DNA from: an uncultured Clostridia bacterium
Lineage (GTDB): Bacteria; Bacillota; Clostridia; Oscillospirales; CAG-272
Assembly (NCBI GenBank): GCA_944381085.1
Contig: CALWJX010000094.1
Coordinates: forward strand, 1 to 33,619
Direction of reading: 5' to 3'
Length of the DNA: 33,619 bases
Below are positions 1 through 6,413 of this stretch, piece by piece. How positions within the stretch are numbered: the first letter of the stretch is position 1; each line of letters opens with the position of its first letter. Under the pieces are notes generated by a model. It saw only the letters and a list, made by a program, of their open reading frames with translations. It was not told the origin of the DNA and did not search any database. The position numbers were made by a program, and so were the translations under genes.

Positions 1-53
1 TCGGAATAGTGTAGTGCTGGCGGTCTATCTCTTGTTTTCGGTTGCTTGCTTCC

Positions 54-194
54 TTACCGTACATGAGCATTTGCACCGGGGTTATCGTTGCCGTAGCCTT
101 CCATCAGGTTGACCACGCCCCACACGGCAAGACCAGCACCGAGAGCGATAACGAGAGTCTGCAGAACCGTAACAGCCTGAGTGATAAATGCCAT
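54..194 (-). CDS. Maff2 family small membrane protein, C-terminally truncated
   Basis: A 46-residue reading frame starting MAFITQAVTVLQ and containing GAGLAVWGVVNLMEGYGNDNPGA, the hallmark of Maff2 proteins, which sit next to VirD4 in clostridial ICEs. It has a single hydrophobic helix (about residues 8-30). The start is fixed by GGAGGA six bases upstream. Family members as I recall them continue after NPGA with a second hydrophobic stretch; here the frame ends in AHVR and a stop, so the tail is missing. It lies downstream of the coupling protein gene, after a strong hairpin. Probably a conjugation-pore accessory protein by association; the exact role is not established. The truncation suggests a deletion joint near position 65. 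Confidence 0.75.
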   Translation of the reverse strand: MAFITQAVTVLQTLVIALGAGLAVWGVVNLMEGYGNDNPGANAHVR

Positions 195-247
195 ATTGTG
201 TCCTCCTTGTTTTTGAATGTGGATTTTTGAAAATGGGCAAAAAAATA

Positions 248-296
248 GAAGCCCCGTCGTTGTTCTGCTTCATTGCGCAGTACAAGACGGGGCTTC
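248..296 (-). terminator. Hairpin terminator after the coupling protein gene
   Basis: GAAGCCCCGTC (248-258) pairs with GACGGGGCTTC (286-296), with a second inner CTGC/GCAG pairing, and the minus strand continues into a T-rich run. It overlaps the stop codon of the VirD4 gene. A sibling hairpin with the same inner sequence lies at 3753-3795. Confidence 0.75.
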
Positions 297-2067
297 ATTC
301 AGCTTCGACCTCTCCCATGTCATAGAGATCGAACTTGTCAGTGGGCTTTATGACCGCTTTTCTGGAACGGTATTTTTCGATGTCAAAGGCATTCCGCTTA
401 TCGAAGTCAGACAGCAGTTTGTATTTTGGATGCTTCGTTATATCAAACTTATCACTGAGAAAAGGTCTCACACCTCTAAGCTGCAAAATACATTTGCCGC
501 CGTCCATGACAGCGATCTCGTCCTGAGACATCAGTTCCTTACCGACCTTTTGGTAGTTCAGCCCGTAGGAATTGTTGGTGGATCGGGTTTCCGAAGTGTT
601 GTAGAGATCAATCGTCTCCTTGCCAAGCACTTCACTCAGCTCTTTCAGAGTGGATTTCTCCTTGCCGCCGAGGAAGAGCGTCGCATCACAGTTGCCGACA
701 ATGGTATCGGCTGCATCCTTGTAGATGGTCTTGAGCTGGGACTGCGACTGCAAAATGATGGAGGCTGAGATTTCACGGCTTCGGATGGTTGCGATGAGCT
801 TATCAAACTTCGGTATCTGACCGATGTTGGCGAACTCATCGAGAAGGCAGCGCACATGAACGGGCAATCTGCCGTTGTAAACATCGTCCGCTTTATCGCA
901 GAGTAGGTTGAACATCTGCGAGTACATGATAGCCACCACAAAGTTAAAGGTGTCATCCGTGTCGGAGATGATAACAAAGAGAGCTGTTTTGCGATCTCCG
1001 AGGGTGTCAAGCTCCATTTCATCATAACTCATCAGCTCTCTTAGTTCAGCTATGTCGAAGGGAGCAAGCCTTGCACCGCAGGAAATTAAGATCGACTTAG
1101 CAGTCTTGCCAGCACTTAGCTTGTATTTGCGGTATTGCTTAACTGCAAAGTGTTCAGGGTCTTTGGCTTCAAGCTCATCGAACATGATGTCAACGGGATT
1201 TTTGAAGGTTTCGTCATCCTCTCTGGCTTCCGAAGCATTGATCATTTCGAGCAAGGTAGTAAAGTTTTTCTCGTGTTCCGGTGCTTCGTACCAAATGTAC
1301 CCGATGTATGCCTGATAGAGCAGCTTTTCAGCCTTCACCCAGAAATCCTCGCCAGACTTATCGCCATCTCCCTTCGTGTTGACGATGATCGTATTGACCA
1401 GCTTGAGAATATCCTTTTCGCTGCGGATGTAGGCAAAAGGGTTATAGTGCATGGACTTCTTGAAGTTGATAGTATTCAGCGATTTGATGACATACCCATT
1501 CTTTTCAAGCATCCGTCCGCACTCGACTAAGATCGTACCTTTTGGATCAGTCACGCAATATGAACTGTGTAATTGCATGAGATTTGGCTTAACAAAGAAG
1601 CGCGTTTTACCTGAGCCTGATCCGCCGATGACCAGGATGTTTTTGTTTCGAGCGTACTTCGGCTACTTCGGACGGCTGTTCATGGTGAGGGCTTCTGTCT
1701 GCGTCAGGATCACATTGTTGGAGAAGTCATCATCCATATACGGCTTGATGTCTTCCGGTTTGCCCCATCGTGCAGATCCGTATTCCTCTCCTTGACGGAA
1801 CTTCTTTCGGTTTTTCCCCTTCATATAGACCGCCAGCTTGAGTAATGCTCCTGCTACAACGCCGATGAGCAAGTCAATCGGATTGAAGCTGGGCAGTGGA
1901 TTGGAAAATGCACTGCCGAAGTTTGCAAAGCCTCCGGTGAGCTTGCCTAAGAAATCATCGCCGGGTGCCAGACGGAAGACCGTTGCCAGCTTATTGACAA
2001 AGTAGAACGCGAATACATACGGGAGATTGAGAAGGATGAGCTTCTTGATGTCCAGCTTCTTTTTCAT
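295..2067 (-). pseudogene. VirD4/TraG (PcfC-like) type IV coupling protein, interrupted by an in-frame amber codon
   Basis: A coupling ATPase that would link the relaxosome to the type IV secretion channel. The N-terminal 134 codons hold two membrane segments (about residues 10-30 and 65-82) and the EYGSARWG motif typical of the family. The frame then meets TAG at 1663-1665 and continues, in the same frame, with PKYARNKN, the Walker A GGSGSGKTR, the FVKPNLMQ and VTDPKG motifs, and the C-terminal ATPase core including LLDEFANIGQIP. Total length is about 590 codons, normal for the family, so a single base change (for example AAG or CAG to TAG) explains the break. TAG is used as a real stop elsewhere in the window, so recoding is unlikely. 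Its ATG overlaps the PcfB stop (ATGA). A start inside the second half would lack the membrane anchor and Walker A. Confidence 0.9.
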
Positions 2068-2555
2068 AGCTCAACGCCTCGATCCTTACTCTTAACCTTG
2101 ACCTTCTCACGCTGCTGCTTTTTGGACTGCTCCTGATGACGGGAGAGCTTCTGTCTGAGAGAAGGCTTGTCTTTCTGTTTGACCGTTTTTGCGGAAAACT
2201 CCTTAAACGCCTGAGTCATGACATCGACATCGCGCCCCTTGAAGAAAACAAGGTAGCGCGGAGGTTGTTCGGAAGTGTCCTTCTTGAGCGCGTAGTCAAT
2301 CCCGTATTTACTTGCTGTACGCTCAAAGGACTTGATATTTCCGTCGGTCACTTCGATGTTGCTGATAGCGGCATTCTGTTCCACGAGATGCTTGATGGAT
2401 TGCTTGCCCCGGTATGTCTTAGGCTGAGAGGCTGTTTTCTGCGCCTTCTCAATTTCCTCCACGAACTTCTTGAGAGCTTTTTCCAGCATTTCGCCGGTGA
2501 TCTTGCCGCCCTTGATAGCGATAGCAACAACTTTGGTATTTACTTCATCCTGCAT
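2064..2555 (-). CDS. PcfB family conjugation protein (DUF3801)
   Basis: A 163-residue protein with the N-terminal pattern VAIAIKGGKITGEMLEKALKKF, a central SNIEVTDGNIKSFERTASKYGIDYALKKD section and a lysine-rich C-terminal tail, as in PcfB/DUF3801 proteins of Gram-positive conjugative elements. These are encoded immediately before the VirD4-type coupling protein, as here, and are thought to help present the relaxosome to it. The start is preceded by AAAGGAGGT. The stop overlaps the start of the coupling protein gene as ATGA, indicating translational coupling. The frame is intact although its partner is broken. Confidence 0.85.
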   Translation of the reverse strand: MQDEVNTKVVAIAIKGGKITGEMLEKALKKFVEEIEKAQKTASQPKTYRGKQSIKHLVEQNAAISNIEVTDGNIKSFERTASKYGIDYALKKDTSEQPPRYLVFFKGRDVDVMTQAFKEFSAKTVKQKDKPSLRQKLSRHQEQSKKQQREKVKVKSKDRGVEL

Positions 2556-2596
2556 GGGGACCTCCTTTCTGAGACTTCACAGGGATTGTGCCGTAG

Positions 2597-2632
2597 CTAA
2601 GGCGGCACACCCCTGAGATAAATTGTGATCAC
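2597..2632 (-). CDS. Possible 11-residue leader peptide upstream of PcfB
   Basis: GTG-initiated frame VITIYLRGVPP followed by TAG, with a perfect AAGGAGG eight bases upstream, lying in the gap between the replication gene and PcfB. Its 3' end forms one arm of a TGTGCCG/CGGCACA hairpin (about 2587-2609). The ribosome binding site is stronger than needed by chance, but the product is tiny, so this is either a regulatory leader peptide or a degraded gene. Confidence 0.35.
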   Translation of the reverse strand: MITIYLRGVPP

Positions 2633-2656
2633 GCTTGATACCTCCTTCCGCAGAGT

Positions 2657-3493
2657 TTATTTCTGACCGTATAGGTCATGATTCACGAGAGCCGAATAGT
2701 AGTTGTCCATCGTCAGAGATGCGTTATACAGCGTCGTGAGCATATATGCTCTGATGTTCCGAATGTCGGAAGGGCATTCATTCATTGCGTGAAGGACATA
2801 CTCTATGTGGCTGCTGTTGAGCTTGAGGAAACGGGACTTTACCACTTGCTGCGGCATATCCTCGCCGTTGATGCGAATCGTAGGACGAGTTGAGCAAATA
2901 GCATCCAGCATGATTTCGACCATCTCATTAACGCGGTCAGTATCGAAGCGTTTGTCCTGAGAAAGTATTTCAAGCTCAAGATTGTCCCTAATCATCTCTT
3001 CATACTGCGCTCTCATGTCCATCCCATCCATCCCATCAAGATTGATAGATTGATAATTGCTCAAAGAGTTATTTCTTTCTTGAGTAATTACTTGATTAGT
3101 AATTATTTGTGCCGGGTTTTCCCCGTGTGGTTTTTCCATCTCTGGACTATCCACATCTGGATTTTCCATATGTGGTTTTCCCGTATCAGGACTTACCGGT
3201 TGTGGCTTCTCATATATCTCGAAGACCATGCAGGACATCCTGCCTTTATCGTCCCGTGTTCTGTGCCGGACGAGATAGCCATGCTTTTCAAGCTCCCTGA
3301 GTGCTGAGTGAATAGCATCGGGACCTTCCTTGCAGATCGCAGATAAGCCGCGAGTTGAGAACTTCCAGCCGTCGTTAAACGAGAGCATCTTAGAGAGAAG
3401 ACCGACTGCCTTGAGGGAGAGATTCTTGTCTCTGAGATGGAAGTTTGCCATGACGGTATAGCTGCGGTCTTTGTTTACGCGATAGACTGCCAT
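2657..3493 (-). CDS. Replication initiator A / DUF6017-type ICE protein
   Basis: A 278-residue protein. The N-terminus (MAVYRVNKDRSYTVMANFHLRD, then SLKAVGLLSKMLSF and a winged-helix STRGLSAICKEG section) is the replication initiator A N-terminal domain common on clostridial ICEs and plasmids. A variable linker with PHMENPD/PHGENP repeats follows, then a helical C-terminal domain ending DNYYSALVNHDLYGQK, typical of DUF6017. I chose the ATG at 3493 because AAAGGAG lies ten bases upstream, inside the end of the Cys-rich gene; longer frames are an overlap artefact. Likely role is autonomous replication or maintenance of the excised circle. Part of a minus-strand operon with the genes on both sides. 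Confidence 0.8.
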   Translation of the reverse strand: MAVYRVNKDRSYTVMANFHLRDKNLSLKAVGLLSKMLSFNDGWKFSTRGLSAICKEGPDAIHSALRELEKHGYLVRHRTRDDKGRMSCMVFEIYEKPQPVSPDTGKPHMENPDVDSPEMEKPHGENPAQIITNQVITQERNNSLSNYQSINLDGMDGMDMRAQYEEMIRDNLELEILSQDKRFDTDRVNEMVEIMLDAICSTRPTIRINGEDMPQQVVKSRFLKLNSSHIEYVLHAMNECPSDIRNIRAYMLTTLYNASLTMDNYYSALVNHDLYGQK

Positions 3494-3497
3494 GTGC

Positions 3498-3719
3498 TCA
3501 ACGCTCCTTTTCTGCGTCCTGCGGACTTCGGAGTGTCGATAGAAAAACCGGCGAGTATGGACATTCTTTGAAAACGCAGGACTGATATTTCCAATGCGGA
3601 CGATGGAAGCAGCAGAATCGGCATTCAGGGCAAATACCATCGCAGCCGCTATCGTAGTGGTTATACGGCGTTTCTTTCATCAATGCCTCAAACGCCAATG
3701 CGCATCCATTCGGGTACAT
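3498..3719 (-). CDS. Cys-rich small protein (putative zinc binding)
   Basis: 73 residues with a dense cysteine cluster (CDGICPECRFCC, then CVFKEC) that looks like a metal-binding knuckle. GGAGG lies seven bases upstream of the ATG. The gene ends five bases before the replication gene start and carries that gene's ribosome binding site, so the two are likely translationally coupled. I do not recognise a named family; small zinc-finger-like proteins at this position are common in clostridial ICEs. Confidence 0.6.
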   Translation of the reverse strand: MYPNGCALAFEALMKETPYNHYDSGCDGICPECRFCCFHRPHWKYQSCVFKECPYSPVFLSTLRSPQDAEKER

Positions 3720-3752
3720 TTGCTTACCTCCATTTTTGTTTGAAATAGAAAA

Positions 3753-3795
3753 AGCCCCGGTACTGTTCTGCTATGCGCAGTGCAATACCGGGGCT
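3753..3795 (-). terminator. Hairpin terminator with conserved inner loop
   Basis: AGCCCCGGTA (3753-3762) pairs with TACCGGGGCT (3786-3795), followed on the minus strand by TTTTTCTATTTC. It ends the HTH gene transcript. The inner sequence GTTCTGC...GCGCAGT is the same as in the hairpin at 248-296. Confidence 0.75.
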
Positions 3796-3810
3796 ATTCC
3801 GTTTGACTTA

Positions 3811-4416
3811 TTAAGTTGTTTCGAGCTGGTCAAGAAAGTTTCTGATGAGTAGCATATGTTTCCAAGTTTTCCGCGTGATGTCGAAGCTGTACTGTGAGAC
3901 GAGGAAGTCTGCAAGACTGAGCTTCGGGATCAGGAACTTACCGGATATATAGAATGCCTTGAGCTTCTTTGCGTTGATCCATCTATGAATCGTTGTATCA
4001 CAGTAACCGGTTATATCTGCAACATCGACGATAATCAAAAGATCGCCATAGGATTCCATTTCGTGTTCAAGCATTTTATGGAAATCCATCTTTTCATCGT
4101 CGGTGAGCTTCGCTAACTCATTGCGGTATGTGATTCGTGAGTTATAGTGACCAGAGCGTTCCTGATACCATTTATCGGGTGCGCGGTAAATCTCCGGGTG
4201 AATCTGCCGGTCAATCAAATAGAAGATAACATCGTCGGTACGGATTGTGTACCGGCGAGTTTTTTTGCCGGTGTCCTTACAAGGGACTAAACCATGTTGC
4301 AGGAGATGAAGGGCTGTTGCTTTGCTGATGTGAGCTATCCGGTAGAACTGATCCTTTGAGATCATTTCGGGGTACTCTCTGCGGATAGCTTCGTAGTATT
4401 TCAAGTTTTCAGTCAT
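3811..4416 (-). CDS. Helix-turn-helix regulator/excisionase-like protein with two HTH segments
   Basis: 201 residues. Two winged-helix (excisionase/MerR-like) segments are visible: residues about 20-60 (SKDQFYRIAHISKATALHLLQHGLVP, then RYTIRTDDVIFYL) and residues about 130-170 (ADITGYCDTTIHRWINAKKLKAFYISGKFLIPKLSLADFL). The start is the ATG at 4416, eight bases after AAGGTGG; the GTG twelve bases earlier overlaps that site. It is the first gene after the attachment region and heads the replication/conjugation operon, so it likely controls excision or operon expression. It could be a directionality factor; no test possible from sequence alone. Confidence 0.65.
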   Translation of the reverse strand: MTENLKYYEAIRREYPEMISKDQFYRIAHISKATALHLLQHGLVPCKDTGKKTRRYTIRTDDVIFYLIDRQIHPEIYRAPDKWYQERSGHYNSRITYRNELAKLTDDEKMDFHKMLEHEMESYGDLLIIVDVADITGYCDTTIHRWINAKKLKAFYISGKFLIPKLSLADFLVSQYSFDITRKTWKHMLLIRNFLDQLETT

Positions 4417-4480
4417 GCTGATAACCACCTTTGCTTTAGTCTCGGTACAAGGTAGGCGTTATCTGCAAATCACTGTGTTT

Positions 4481-4529
4481 TTCTCCCCGAGTTCTCCCCA
4501 AATTCTCCCCAACGGGCGATTTTTTCCCC
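4481..4529. repeat. Arm-type direct repeats, left side of the att core
   Basis: TTCTCCCC occurs at 4481-4488, 4492-4499 and 4503-4510 with an exact 11-base period, and a degenerate TTTCCCC ends at 4529. The spacing of one helical turn fits arm-type integrase binding sites. The same octamer recurs inverted on the other side of the core at 4853-4872. Confidence 0.6.
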
Positions 4530-4684
4530 AAATCCTGATTTTTTTCGAACTCCTTGGTACATCGGACTTTTCAGGGTTTTTTGCCTCCGAGGGCTGAAAA
4601 GTGCTGATTTTTCAAGGGTTTTCAAGCTCTCGCAATGTCTGCGAAAATCCGGCGTTTTCCTTCAAAGTCTGAATGGCGACTCCG

Positions 4685-4741
4685 ACTCGAAATCAGTTGA
4701 ACCGCAAGGTTCCGTGGGTTCGAATCCCACCCGCTCCGCCA
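4685..4741 (+). other. 3' half of tRNA-Ser(CGA): attachment (att) core
   Basis: Reading plus strand: anticodon loop CTCGAAA (4686-4692, anticodon CGA), TCAGT, a long variable arm GAACCgcaaGGTTC, the T arm GTGGG-TTCGAAT-CCCAC, acceptor strand CCGCTCC, G and CCA (4739-4741). No matching 5' half lies upstream: the bases before the loop do not pair with TCAGT. A tRNA fragment beginning at the anticodon loop is the classic core of tyrosine-integrase attachment sites. It lies between the integrase and the HTH gene. Confidence 0.8.
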
Positions 4742-4745
4742 TTCA

Positions 4746-4777
4746 AAGCCTGTAAACCTCGTGTTTGCAGGCTTTTT
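4746..4777 (+). terminator. Terminator after the tRNA-Ser fragment
   Basis: GCCTGTAAAC and GTTTGCAGGC form a 10-pair stem with a CTCGT-type loop followed by TTTTTT. It sits directly after the CCA end as expected of a tRNA transcription terminator carried along with the att core. Confidence 0.75.
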
Positions 4778-4841
4778 TCTGTTCTTTTCACGCTTCATTC
4801 GATCCCTCACGGGGTTTTCCGTCAGCTTTTCCCATTCTCCC

Positions 4842-5738
4842 TTAACCGTTGTGGGGAGAACATTGGGGAGAATTGATCCCCAAACCACTGAGCATTGCAT
4901 CAGCGGAGGTGAGCTTGGAGCTGTAATCGAGATGGGCGTAAATGTTTGCCGTCGTTGAGAAGTCGCTGTGACCAAGCCACTCCTGAATCTGCTTCATCGA
5001 AACACCATTCGCTAAGAGAAGCGACGCGCAGCTATGCCGGAGATCATGAAAACGAATCGGTCTAAAGCCGTTTGCCTTGAGCAGCTTCGGAAAGCTTTCT
5101 GTGACATAATGCGGCTTGATGAGATCACCAATCTCATTGACGCACACATAGTTAAGGTATTCCTTGTTGTAGCTGCGTCCGCAGAGACGGCGGTTCTCCT
5201 TCTGTTCCTTTCTCAGAGCCAAAAGCTGTTCCTTGACAAAAGGAACGAGGGGAAGCGTTCTCATGCTCGACTTTGTTTTTGTGGTGTCCGATGCTACGAG
5301 GATTCTCTTGCCGTCCAGATCGCAGGATGTAACTGTGTGACGGATGGTAATGGTGTCATGCTCAAAGTCAATGGCATCCCATTTCAAACCGATTGCCTCA
5401 CTGCGGCGAAGTCCGTAGAATGCACCGAATAGGATAGGCAACTCAAGCTTGCTTCCTTTGGAGGCTTCAAAGAGAGCGTTCACCTCATCGGCATCATAGA
5501 AGCTGCCAACAAAGCGATCCTTTTTAGGACGCTCAACCTTGTCTGCCGGGTTCACTTCAATCAGGTCAATCTTCACTGCGTACTTGAGCGCCTTATGAAT
5601 GTTGGCATGATAGTGAATGACCGAGGAAGCACTGACACGCTCAAGCTCTTTCAGGTAAAACTCCTGAATGTCCTTCGCGGTCAGATTTTTGAGCGTCACT
5701 TCCTTTTCGCGGAAGTACGGTGCTAGCGTGCTTTTGTA
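4842..5738 (-). pseudogene. int: Tyrosine recombinase/integrase, N-terminal part missing
   Basis: The preserved part covers the end of the core-binding domain (APYFREKEVTLKNLTAKDIQEFY) and the whole catalytic domain: the first Arg in GAFYGLRRSEAIGLKW, the HDLRHS box, GHSDFSTTANIYAHL with the His and nucleophilic Tyr. Family members are near 380-400 residues with an N-terminal arm-binding domain; here homology-like sequence stops near 5738 and a TAA follows upstream (5766-5768) with no ATG between. A GTG at 5699 could start a 285-residue product, but it would lack arm binding. Upstream sequence switches to an unrelated hydrolase fragment, so a deletion removed the 5' end. The 3' end faces the att core. 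Confidence 0.85.
4853..4872. repeat. Arm-type repeats, integrase side of the att core
   Basis: GGGGAGAA occurs at 4853-4860 and 4865-4872 (12-base period), the reverse complement of TTCTCCCC at 4481-4510. The repeats overlap the 3' end of the integrase gene. Together the two sets flank the core as in an intact attP. Confidence 0.6.
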
Positions 5739-5747
5739 AACAAATAA

Positions 5748-5924
5748 TACGGCACAGTACTCGTTTTAGGTGGTGAACAGGATAAGATTACCACAGGCGA
5801 AGCATCCATTGAAATCGCAGAAAAACTAAACTGCGAAATACATATGTATCCCAAATACGGACACGCAGCGTATGAAGAAGCTAAAGATTTCAATAAAAGA
5901 GTGTATGACTTTCTAATGAAATAA
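5748..5924 (+). pseudogene. Alpha/beta-hydrolase, C-terminal fragment
   Basis: The plus-strand frame reads GTVLVLGGEQDKITTGEASIEIAEKL and then EIHMYPKYGHAAYEEAKDF, ending in LMK and TAA. The GGEQD (acid residue) and YGHAAYEE (catalytic His) regions are the last two catalytic elements of alpha/beta hydrolases. The nucleophile elbow and all earlier sequence are absent: a stop lies directly upstream at 5745-5747 and the sequence there belongs to the broken integrase. A terminator follows. This is the remnant of a resident gene cut by the mobile element or by a later deletion. Confidence 0.8.
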
Positions 5925-5965
5925 TCAAATTCCAATTTGTCGGGGAGTTTTACTTGAAAGAATAT

Positions 5966-5988
5966 GCCACGGTTCGCCGTGGCTTTTT
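5966..5988 (+). terminator. Terminator of the hydrolase remnant
   Basis: GCCACGG-ttcg-CCGTGGC followed by TTTTT, 42 bases after the hydrolase stop codon. Confidence 0.85.
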
Positions 5989-6020
5989 CTTTGTCTTCAG
6001 TGGGGCAATATTTGGGATTC

Positions 6021-6270
6021 GCTGGTTCGAATCCTTTTGTCGGCTCAATGGATCTATTTCAAAAAAATCTTTTTTTAGCGTTTCGTGGGTTCGGATCCTC
6101 TCGAAGAAGGGATGGATCTGTTTTGGAAGGGACTATTTGTAAACAATTTGTGTCTAACGCAAAAAACCGGAAGAATTTGAAACCCTGTCGTGGGTTCAAG
6201 TCCTTCCGGTCGCTTGCGTTCCGTATTCAGTTCTTGAAAAATCGCTTTTTCGGTAGTTCGAATCCTTCGA
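6021..6270 (+). other. Gene-free stretch with four tRNA T-arm-like motifs
   Basis: 5989-6413 has no credible gene. Motifs like GGTTCGAATCC occur at 6024-6034, 6088-6098, 6193-6203 and 6256-6265. Three copies of ATGGATCTRT also occur (near 6048, 6112 and 6290). The third motif lies inside a CCGGAAG...CTTCCGG pairing (about 6168-6210). None folds into a complete tRNA by eye. They may be decayed tRNA or tRNA-derived att remnants. Confidence 0.35.
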
Positions 6271-6329
6271 CTCGAAGAAAAATCGAAAATGGATCTATGG
6301 AAATTCGAAAAAAGTTAGGCGCGAAAAAA

Positions 6330-6355
6330 GCGGAGAAATCTCTCGAAATCTCCGC
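6330..6355 (-). terminator. Terminator for the beta-helix gene
   Basis: GCGGAGA and TCTCCGC form the stem; on the minus strand it is followed by TTTTTT. A second hairpin (GCCCTGCGG-cgta-CCGCAGGGC, 6362-6383) with GGTTTT on the plus side lies between it and the gene. Confidence 0.7.
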
Positions 6356-6413
6356 TTTTCTGCCCTGCGGCGTACCGCAGGGCGGTTTTCATCGGTCGGA
6401 TCTAAATCGACCG

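Noticed and set aside
217..768. Plus-strand frame of 183 codons opposite the coupling protein
   Set aside because: It is antisense to the conserved VirD4 motifs and has no ribosome binding site.
1663..1665. Alternative genetic code reading TAG as an amino acid
   Set aside because: Other genes in the window end in TAG (for example the lipoprotein frame ending at 20344), so TAG is a stop here.
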